Shown: positions 54,191-61,148 of the stretch, piece after piece
Layout: each line of letters starts with the position of its first letter
Numbering within the stretch: position 1 is the stretch's first letter
Translations under genes and position numbers: made by a program
Origin: Bacillus mycoides
GTDB taxonomy: Bacteria > Bacillota > Bacilli > Bacillales > Bacillaceae_G
Assembly: GCF_001757995.1 (NCBI RefSeq)
Contig: NZ_LXLV01000027.1
Location: 33,319-97,318, forward strand
DNA length: 64,000 bases
Direction of reading: 5' to 3'
Notes under the pieces: generated by a model
The model's database searches: none
Told to the model about the DNA's origin: nothing
Seen by the model: only the letters and a program-made list of their open reading frames with translations

Positions 54191-56029
54191 ATGACTAAAC
54201 AAATGAAAACGGAGCTTGCTTCACCTATTATTAATCCGGATCATAACTGGAGTGTTTATTGTTTTACTGCTCCAAATGGCAAACGCTATGTTGGGATTAC
54301 TAGCCTTAAACCAGAGTATAGATGGAATGAAGGTAAAGGGTATAAACACAATCAGCATTTGTATAATGCGATAGAAAAATATGGGTGGAAGAACATTAAA
54401 AAAGAAATAATCGCTAATAACATTCCGGAATTATCCGCCAAAGAATTAGAAAAATTTTATATAAAAGAATGGGATTTAATGAATCCCGTTAAAGGTTATA
54501 ACAAAACAATAGGTGGCGACGGAGCTCCTGGACTTGTACGAACAGGAGCAGCAAATAAAAATTCGAGAGAAGGCCAAAAAGGAAGTACCACTAAAAAGGT
54601 ATTGCAATTTAATATAGATGGCACTTTTATAAAAGAGTTTGAAACAATGACCGAAGCATATAGAGAAACTGGAGTTCATTATTCGAAAATTTCTGAAGTT
54701 TGTAATGGTAACAGAAGAACATCGGGAGGTTTTATGTGGAGGTTTGAGGATATTGAAAGGGATAATGAAGGTAATATAGAACCAGCGAAGCCAAAACAAA
54801 AGCCAACACAAAAGAAGGTTTTTCAGTATGAAGTTGATGGAACTTTAATTAAAACATATGTTAGCACGATGGAAGCAGCTAAAGTTATTGGAATCGACAA
54901 TTCAAAGATTTGTGCCGTATGCAACGGAAGAAGAAAAACAGTTAAAGGTTATGTTTTTAGGTATGAAGGATCTGATTTTAAAGGTTATTCAGGCTTTAAA
55001 CCTAACGGTTTTAGAAAAAAAGTCAAAAAAATGGATTTAGATGGAGAAGTATTAGAGGTATACAATAGCCTGAGCGAAGCTGCACGCAAGAACAAAACAG
55101 CACCATCCAATATAGGAAATTGTTGTCGTGGTATGAGCAAAACAGCAATTGGCTATAAATGGTGTTTTGTGGAAGAAGATTTTAAGGATATGATGGATGA
55201 TTACCAGGGAAGAGCCTTTAATGCAAAACCAGTTGTTCAATTAGAACTTGATGGTTCATTTATAGCTGAATACGAAAGTGCAGCAGAAGCAGCAAGAGTT
55301 TTAGGATTTAATAGGGGCGATATTTCTAAGGTTTGCGTCGGTAGTGCCGATAGTTATTTTGGTTATATTTGGAAATTTTTAGATGATTACAACAACGGAA
55401 GCAAAAATAAAGCTTTGAGAGAAAGAAATGTAGGTAAGAAAAGTGTTTTGAAGCTATCAATGGATGGAGAAATATTAGGAACGTTTAAAAGTATTAAAGA
55501 AGCAGCTGATTCTATTTCTGTAATGGAACCCGTCCTTAACTCCGCACTAAATGGAAGGATTTTTAGCACCGGCGGTTTTAGGTGGACGTACGACGAAGAA
55601 GCGAATGAAGTAAAAAATGTACAAGAGAGAGAGAAAGTTATCATCAAAACAGATATCAAAAAAGTTAAAAAGTATTCGTTATCCGGTGACTTTATAGAAG
55701 AATACGAAAATATCAAAGAGGCAGCTAAAACAATATCATTAACTGAAGAGGCAATCAGGAAGGTATGTAAAGGTGAAGCGATTAGTGCAGGGGGGTTCGC
55801 ATGGCGATATTCGGGAGAAGAAGATTATGTCTTTAGAGAAAAAAGGTATCGTCACAAAAAAGTAAAACAGTTTACATTAGATGGTTCATTTTTAAGAGAA
55901 TTCAAAAGTGTGAAGGAAGCCGCCAGTTTTATGAAATGCTCAAGATCATTAATAACGTTGGCGTGTAATGGAAAATTAAAACACGGAAAAGGATTTATAT
56001 GGAAATATGCGGAAGGTGGTGTTAAGTGA
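54191..56029 (+). CDS. GIY-YIG nuclease with seven NUMOD1-like DNA-binding repeats
   Basis: Residues about 20-110 are a GIY-YIG domain: SVYCFTAPNGKRYVGITS (motif tyrosines 23 and 33), Arg44 in EYRWNEG, the catalytic Glu in AKELEKFYIKEW and a conserved Asn in GYNKTIGGDG. It is followed by seven modules of 50-55 residues at about 135-188, 208-259, 277-327, 347-398, 417-468, 491-541 and 556-607. Each reads K-K-V-x-x-x-x-x-D-G-x-x-x-x-x-F-x-S-x-x-E-A-A and ends G-G-F-x-W-R-Y. Free-standing homing endonucleases usually carry one to three NUMOD1 units, so seven is unusual. The protein is expected to cut one long DNA site. GATGG lies ahead of the ATG. Confidence 0.85.
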   Translation: MTKQMKTELASPIINPDHNWSVYCFTAPNGKRYVGITSLKPEYRWNEGKGYKHNQHLYNAIEKYGWKNIKKEIIANNIPELSAKELEKFYIKEWDLMNPVKGYNKTIGGDGAPGLVRTGAANKNSREGQKGSTTKKVLQFNIDGTFIKEFETMTEAYRETGVHYSKISEVCNGNRRTSGGFMWRFEDIERDNEGNIEPAKPKQKPTQKKVFQYEVDGTLIKTYVSTMEAAKVIGIDNSKICAVCNGRRKTVKGYVFRYEGSDFKGYSGFKPNGFRKKVKKMDLDGEVLEVYNSLSEAARKNKTAPSNIGNCCRGMSKTAIGYKWCFVEEDFKDMMDDYQGRAFNAKPVVQLELDGSFIAEYESAAEAARVLGFNRGDISKVCVGSADSYFGYIWKFLDDYNNGSKNKALRERNVGKKSVLKLSMDGEILGTFKSIKEAADSISVMEPVLNSALNGRIFSTGGFRWTYDEEANEVKNVQEREKVIIKTDIKKVKKYSLSGDFIEEYENIKEAAKTISLTEEAIRKVCKGEAISAGGFAWRYSGEEDYVFREKRYRHKKVKQFTLDGSFLREFKSVKEAASFMKCSRSLITLACNGKLKHGKGFIWKYAEGGVK

Positions 56030-56033
56030 CAAT

Positions 56034-56093
56034 AAAGTTGTTTGATTTACAATAAAGTCGTTTAAAACATAATAAAGTTGTAAAAAACAGCAG
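56034..56093 (+). repeat. 20 bp-period array, three units
   Basis: AAAGTTGTTTGATTTACAAT, AAAGTCGTTTAAAACATAAT and AAAGTTGTAAAAAACAGCAG follow four bases after the stop of the GIY-YIG gene and precede the DUF2262-like gene by about 220 bp. Confidence 0.65.
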
Positions 56094-56310
56094 TCATGTT
56101 ATTCGGTTAAATGGCTATTTGGTTGAGCAATACCTTTTAAGAACATTGTATATCTATGTTAAATTTTAGATGAGATTGTGAAGGTTTCTCCTAAACTAAC
56201 GTGTAGTTTAAGAAGGAGTAATTAATTTCTAAAATGAATTAGAGATAAAAAATCAAGAAAATGTCGATGTACTCGAAGGAGGCTTATATTAATAGAAAGG
56301 AAATTAGGAG

Positions 56311-56769
56311 ATGAAAAAATCAATAAAAAGTGAATTAATTGGAGTGTTTACCTTTAATGAGGCTTGTAAAGTATATCAGCAAAATAAGGGGAAAATACAT
56401 TGGCAATTGGATATTAGAAATGAATATGTAGATGTTAATGAGATGATTAAAAGAGCAGAGAAGCTTTTTTTATGCGTAGAGGAATTTGATAAAAAGGCTA
56501 AAGTGGCCATAGCAGAGAAATTGATTAATTACAAAAATGACTTTTGGCCTGAGTATGACGAGAATGATGAACATTTAAATTGGGATGCTGTAGATGCAGG
56601 AGAATATGATGTAACTAAAGAAAAATTTACAAAAGCAATTACCCTCTATGACATCGAAATTAGAGCAAATGATATATACTGTGAATATCATGATGGAGAT
56701 TTATTTGGTGGACACAGGATACATGCCTATTTTGATAATGATTACAAGTTATTAAATGCAGAAGTGTAG
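56311..56769 (+). CDS. DUF2262-like protein
   Basis: AGGAG precedes the ATG. The 152-residue acidic protein ends in ITLYDIEIRANDIYCEYHDG then DLFGGHRIHAYFDNDYKL. The D-G-D-L-F-x-G-H motif after a beta strand matches the DUF2262 family as I recall it. Family members are small cytoplasmic proteins often found among immunity genes of toxin loci; no enzyme role is known. No toxin is adjacent. It follows a 20 bp-period array and is followed by a terminator at 56841. Confidence 0.65.
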   Translation: MKKSIKSELIGVFTFNEACKVYQQNKGKIHWQLDIRNEYVDVNEMIKRAEKLFLCVEEFDKKAKVAIAEKLINYKNDFWPEYDENDEHLNWDAVDAGEYDVTKEKFTKAITLYDIEIRANDIYCEYHDGDLFGGHRIHAYFDNDYKLLNAEV

Positions 56770-56840
56770 TTTTAATTAGATGAAAATTGCGAGAATTAAT
56801 GTCTACAATTATGCTGAAATGAATATTTTTAAAGAACTTT

Positions 56841-57329
56841 AAAAGGAGAAACTACTTAAAATGTAGTATCTCCTTTGTGTTTTTGAAAGAAGAATTAAAT
56901 AACTTTATTCTCTCTACACACTTACTACAATATGATTTGTAGCGAGGCTCTTATATTTTTAAATCAGAATTAAATAACATTATTATCACTTTACAGCGGT
57001 ATCGCTTCTATGATAAAACAACACTTGTTTCAAGAAAAAAATAAAATAAACAAAACCCACAGAGAACAAGAATGTTTTCTGCGGGTTTTGTTTATTTCAA
57101 AGAAGCTTTGGGGAAGCTTGGTTTGATCAATTTTATTTTTCTAACACACCTTGCATTATAAAAATAAAATATAGAGTGTTTTGCATGTATATTAGCGATA
57201 AGCTTATCTTACTTTAAAAATCTTTCAAAAATCTTTCAAAAATGTTACAAAAGTCTTTCATTGGTTTTAAAGACGCTCGGCCAAGATGAATAACAGAATC
57301 AGTTCATTCTCTACCTCACGCTAACAATA
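56841..57329. other. Two terminators and a kinase-tail echo
   Basis: AAAGGAGAAACTAC with GTAGTATCTCCTTT (56841-56882) ends the DUF2262-like gene. AAACAAAACCCACAGA with TTCTGCGGGTTTTGTTT (57048-57093) is a second strong terminator. Near 57240, ATGTTACAAAAGTCTTTCA repeats the 3' end of the histidine kinase relic at 10834. GGTTTGATCAATTTTATT (57120) resembles an inverted 20 bp-family unit. No gene is seen. Confidence 0.6.
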
Positions 57330-57712
57330 ATATGTGTACTTTTTCTGTACTTGGATCTCTTTATTTTAAAGGATTCTTTTTTTATTACAAATCCACAAAT
57401 AAAAAAGATAAGATCGAAGAGTATGATCTTATCTCTAGCATAAGGGAAAAACAAAGGCAAAAACCATCTTAATTTTATAATAGTATATTTTTGTTAATTT
57501 TCAATATTAAAACCATAATTAACAGTAATATCTATATTGAGAAATTCATTACAAATTTAGTTGTAAATGTTTAAAATATCGAATGTAAACTTTTGCCAAT
57601 TAGTTTACATTCAAACTACCGAAAACATTGACTTTACCCCAATCTGCCTAATACCATCAAAATCAACAAGAAAAGTATACATTCAAAACATTGTAAATAA
57701 GGCGTACCGCCA
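57330..57712 (+). repeat. Long direct repeat, right copy, ending in an Xer-like site
   Basis: Homologous to 52180-52590 in the same orientation. It contains the hairpin AGATAAGATC with GATCTTATCT, the shared TATCTATATTGAGAAATT segment, GAATGTAAACTTTT and AGTTTACATTCAAA half-sites, and the exchange-site-like AAAAGTATACATT-CAAAAC-ATTGTAAATAAGG at 57671-57702. Confidence 0.7.
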
Positions 57713-57801
57713 AATATAAAACATATCCATAGGGAAGCGTGTAGCACCTTGCTATAATAATGTTGGAACTATTTCCTAATTATTGATGAAGGAGCTTAGA
57801 C

Positions 57802-58242
57802 ATGGAAAAGATTAATAGAATATTAAGTGATTTTGCTAAGGTTAATGAATATGATGGCGTAGGTAATGATTATAGACTATATCTTTTATCAGAAAATACA
57901 AAAGAAGATATATGTGAGCTTATAAAAAAGGATATAAAAGCTACTAGTGACGACACAATAGAACTTATACAGTTGAATGAATGGCAGCAGGATTTCCTTT
58001 CTTGTGAATTCCCTGACAGTGAAGAGTATTGGTTCGGAACAATACCCAGTGGATATGATTTGAAAGGATTAACACCGAAGGAGTTTATAATAGAACAGTT
58101 ATTGAATACATTTGAACAAGGGATTGGAGCAGTTTATTGGGTAAAATTAGATATAGGAGCCTATTATGCTTGTAGTTATGAAGAATATGTCTTCGTAACC
58201 AATAAGGGAATTTATTATCTTTCTATGCAAGTACATGATTAA
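57802..58242 (+). CDS. Orphan 146-aa protein, paralogue 2
   Basis: GAAGGAGC precedes the ATG. The sequence aligns without gaps to the gene at 19550-19990: both begin with an LSDFAKVN segment, share YWFGTIPSGYDLKGL versus SWFGTIPNGYDLHGL, and end MQVHD. It is acidic, soluble and without enzyme motifs. The two copies sit in different contexts: this one follows a long repeat with an Xer-like site, and a 20 bp-period array lies downstream of it. Immunity- or regulator-like roles are possible. Confidence 0.75.
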   Translation: MEKINRILSDFAKVNEYDGVGNDYRLYLLSENTKEDICELIKKDIKATSDDTIELIQLNEWQQDFLSCEFPDSEEYWFGTIPSGYDLKGLTPKEFIIEQLLNTFEQGIGAVYWVKLDIGAYYACSYEEYVFVTNKGIYYLSMQVHD

Positions 58243-58324
58243 AAAGAAATAGTGTACAGTTAGACATAATTTAGGATATCTTTTACCCGGTTCTTTGTAT
58301 GATAAGGAACTGTTGGTTTGAAAT

Positions 58325-58384
58325 AAAGTCACGATGTTTTGAAAAAAGATGCGACGTTTTGAAAAAATTTGTTGTTAAAGATGG
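58325..58384 (+). repeat. 20 bp-period array, three units
   Basis: AAAGTCACGATGTTTTGAAA, AAAGATGCGACGTTTTGAAA and AAATTTGTTGTTAAAGATGG, introduced by GTTGGTTTGAAAT. It lies about 110 bp upstream of the small gene at 58491 and is closed by an inverted unit at 58771. Confidence 0.75.
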
Positions 58385-58490
58385 TGTGAATTGGAATTTT
58401 ACTCCATCTTTTCTTTTTAATTTTGTATAATGAAAATAATGATATTTATATATTTTTATATCAAACAATTAAGCAGGAGGAATAAATAAT

Positions 58491-58682
58491 ATGTTAGATA
58501 CATTAATAAATCATTTTAAAGATGTAAATTTAGTATGTTCACAATGTGGTAAAACAATTGAACGTGGTGAACGATTTGCAGTTTCTTTAGTATTATCCGA
58601 AGATAAAAATATGCCTGTTGGACAATTAGATAAAATATTAGCTAAGATAGCAAACGAAATTTTATGTAGTAAATGTAAATAA
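58491..58682 (+). CDS. Small zinc-ribbon-like protein, 63 aa
   Basis: AGGAGG precedes the ATG. The protein carries CSQCGKTIERGERF near residue 16 and ends CSKCK, giving two CxxC pairs that can bind zinc. The middle is a short amphipathic helix. Similar orphan mini-proteins occur in Bacillus, with no known role. It sits alone between a plus-oriented array of 20 bp units and an inverted one. Confidence 0.65.
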   Translation: MLDTLINHFKDVNLVCSQCGKTIERGERFAVSLVLSEDKNMPVGQLDKILAKIANEILCSKCK

Positions 58683-58766
58683 TACTGAACAGGGAGCTAA
58701 TCTTCACTATTTGCTTGTCAAACTTAATAACAAAAATAAATAGCTCAAAAAAATCAACCCATGCAT

Positions 58767-58800
58767 TTTAATCAAACTTTATTTCAAAGCAACAGTAAGG
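58767..58800 (-). repeat. 20 bp-family unit, inverted
   Basis: On the minus strand, GTTGCTTTGAAATAAAGTTT then GATTAAAATGCATG. It is almost identical to the copy at 44797-44830. Confidence 0.65.
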
Positions 58801-58912
58801 GGTCTTCTTTTGTACGTCAGTTCTTTACGTATATCCAAGAATTATAGTTCTTAATAACATGAAATTCATTTTCTTATAGTTAATTAATCCTAAATATAAA
58901 TATACCACTCTA

Positions 58913-59031
58913 CCCTAATCACCGAGTTTGATACTCTTGAGAAAGAGCTTGTATCTTAAGAGTAAAGGGTTTGTCTTTATTTATTATTATGGACAGTGAT
59001 TTAGAGAAATAAACATACTCGGTGATTAGGG
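58913..59031. mobile_element. MITE-like element, 119 bp
   Basis: Perfect 15 bp terminal inverted repeats, CCCTAATCACCGAGT and ACTCGGTGATTAGGG, enclose about 90 bp that also holds a small stem (ATACTCTTGAG with CTTAAGAGTA). There is no coding capacity. A degenerate end (AGCTCGGTAATTGGGT) lies at 59060. The parent transposon is not recognised. Confidence 0.55.
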
Positions 59032-59315
59032 GATAGGTAACTATTTCAAACATTTGAGAGCTCGGTAATTGGGTAAATAAAAAATGCCTTATCATTCTCC
59101 CTGTAAGGAGGCATGAGGGGGGCCTCTATTAGGAAAGGGATGGTGCGCTTATATATTTTAAAAAGAAAAGACACCCTAAGGTGCCTTCCTCCGACTTGAT
59201 AACCACTTTAATTTTAATAACATTGGATTCCCATCCGAATATTATTTTACCACGTTAAGTAATGTTGGTCATTGAGAAAGTCAAATACGTAGTGTTCATA
59301 TATAGTGACCCCTAG

Positions 59316-59475
59316 GAGCATGCAAGATTTTATACAGTTTTTCGGCCAATCCAGTAACAAACAAGAACCCTAAAACCGTGCCAGGATAGGAATGTATAAA
59401 AAAATGCATAGGTCGATAGAACAAAGAAAGGAGGTTCCCTTGTAAGGGTAAGATTCCTCCTTGTCCTTGCTACCG
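59316..59475. repeat. 160 bp repeat, left copy
   Basis: The sequence from GAGCATGCAAGATTTTATAC to CCTCCTTGTCCTTG is closely similar to 63396-63556. On the minus strand both encode a hydrophobic stretch, GFLFVTGLAEKLYKILHA here. In this copy a one-base loss disrupts the upstream frame. The GGAGG...CCTCC hairpin (59430-59460) is also shared. The rest of 59032-59664 shows no gene. Confidence 0.65.
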
Positions 59476-59664
59476 ATAATAGGACTTTATGTTAACTTCT
59501 ATGAATACAATATACATCCATCTCATAAGAAAAACCGCTAGGAAAACATCCTGACGGTCCTTTTGTGTATAAATCCCATGAGGAGTGATAGATATGATCC
59601 GGCACTCGTAACCATGTATAGATCGGTATGTTTTCGTTTTCCAAGCAGGTCAAACATATATAAT

Positions 59665-60855
59665 TCACTGTCTGTTTAGACTTGCGTAATGGCTAAATTC
59701 CTTATTGATTATTTTATCGTGAGCTGGCGCTACTTGTGGACCTACCGAGTTGATGCACGTTACCAGAATATGCTTCCCGTCTAGAGATCCGACGGCTCTC
59801 GATTCATATCCGAAAGTACCTCCGGCATGCCCCCAGTAAGATTGCCCGTCCGCTGTTTTAAATTCATAAATCCCTAGTCCGACTTTACCAAAAGGTCCAT
59901 CTACTGTTGTGTGCATCTGGTCCATCATCTCTTGAGTCAGAAGCTTCCCGCCCAACAACGCACTGAAGAAGGTAGTCAAATCATTAACTGTTGAGACTAT
60001 ATCTCCCGCCGCATTTGCCCATGATTGATTCATTTCTGTTAAATCATACAAATGACCCGATCTATCCATATTATATCCTGTGGCATGCTTACCCGGAATT
60101 TCGTGACTATTTCCCATCACAAATGTCCCTTTCATTCCAAGCGGTATGATAAACCGTTTCCTGATCTGCTCCGCATACGTTTCTCCTGTTACCTTTTGAA
60201 TAATTTGACCGGCTAGTACAGTATTCATATTGGAATAATTCCAGCCCTTCCCTGGTGTAAATACAGGTGGCTTTGAAAGTCCAAGGTCGATAAGCTCATC
60301 GACGGAATAGTAACGATATGGATTTTGAGGCAAAGTAATATCTCGGAAATCCAAATCTGTATAGCTAGCAAGCCCACTTGTATGATTCAATAACTGACGG
60401 ATCGTAATTTTGTTGCCATCATACCCTTCACCTTTTATGACACCTGGCAGCCATTTTTCAACCGAATCATCCAGATTCAATTTTTTCTCGTCAGCCAACT
60501 GTAATACAACGGACGCTGTGAAAGTCTTTGAAATACTTCCAATACGGAATGAAAAATTGGACTCCACCGGGTGTGGTACTTCATAACTGGCTGTACCTGT
60601 AGCGTAAGACCAGCGTTTCCCGTTCTGTAACCCGCCAGCTATGACACTTGGGACTCCTTTGATGGTTACCACCTTATCAATGACGCGTTTGACTTCATCC
60701 CGATGCTTGTTTTTCTTTTCCTTCTCTGTCTTCACTTGTACCGCGCCTTCAGTCTGTACCGGGTTTACAGACCCATAAGCAGAAAATACCAGTATACTCG
60801 CCGATATAGCTGTTAATGCAAGTACAGCTCCTTTTTGAATCCTGAGTAATTTCAT
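59665..60855 (-). CDS. Secreted serine hydrolase, class C beta-lactamase/DD-peptidase fold
   Basis: A 396-residue protein. Residues 1-30 are a signal peptide or anchor. The catalytic S-x-x-K is in FRIGSISKTFTASVV, the Y-x-N in GWNYSNMNTVLAG, and the third motif is H-x-G in YWGHAGGTFGYES. This set fits PF00144 (R61-type DD-carboxypeptidases, esterases and class C-like proteins) rather than a classic penicillinase. It probably acts on cell-wall peptides or D-amino-acid peptides. AGGAGCG precedes the ATG. Base composition and codons are richer in GC than the surroundings, suggesting transfer from a Paenibacillus-like donor. Confidence 0.85.
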   Translation of the reverse strand: MKLLRIQKGAVLALTAISASILVFSAYGSVNPVQTEGAVQVKTEKEKKNKHRDEVKRVIDKVVTIKGVPSVIAGGLQNGKRWSYATGTASYEVPHPVESNFSFRIGSISKTFTASVVLQLADEKKLNLDDSVEKWLPGVIKGEGYDGNKITIRQLLNHTSGLASYTDLDFRDITLPQNPYRYYSVDELIDLGLSKPPVFTPGKGWNYSNMNTVLAGQIIQKVTGETYAEQIRKRFIIPLGMKGTFVMGNSHEIPGKHATGYNMDRSGHLYDLTEMNQSWANAAGDIVSTVNDLTTFFSALLGGKLLTQEMMDQMHTTVDGPFGKVGLGIYEFKTADGQSYWGHAGGTFGYESRAVGSLDGKHILVTCINSVGPQVAPAHDKIINKEFSHYASLNRQ

Positions 60856-60975
60856 AACGTATCGCTCCTATTATTTTGGAATGTTGTGTTGCTTTATATC
60901 CTCACCTTATCCCCAAAATTGTTAAATCGGATAGTGATGAAACCGCCAAACTTTTGTTGACACTCGGAATTGGAC

Positions 60976-60998
60976 TTGTCACATATACCATATGACAA
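60976..60998. promoter_or_regulatory. Operator-like dyad between divergent genes
   Basis: TTGTCACATATACCATATGA then CAA forms an imperfect palindrome with TTGTCA and TGACAA arms. Related half-sites (CTGTCAAATA and CATGTGACG) follow at 61001-61021. It is a plausible target of the LuxR-type domain encoded next door. Confidence 0.5.
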
Positions 60999-61148
60999 AC
61001 TGTCAAATATCTCATGTGACGTGCTTGTTACAGTAAATTCTAACTGTTTACACTCTCTTTCGCTTGACGGATCAGAAGTTTATGGTGCATGATAGATTTG
61101 ATTTATTCAGAATTAATTTTCAAAAATATAAGTAGGTGTGCATAATCC

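Noticed and set aside
54476-55716. Minus-strand frames of 109-111 codons
   Set aside because: They are shadows of the repeated NUMOD1-like coding region on the plus strand.
59665-60855. Classic penicillinase resistance gene
   Set aside because: The motifs S-I-S-K, Y-S-N and H-A-G fit the broad serine hydrolase/DD-peptidase family; resistance cannot be claimed.
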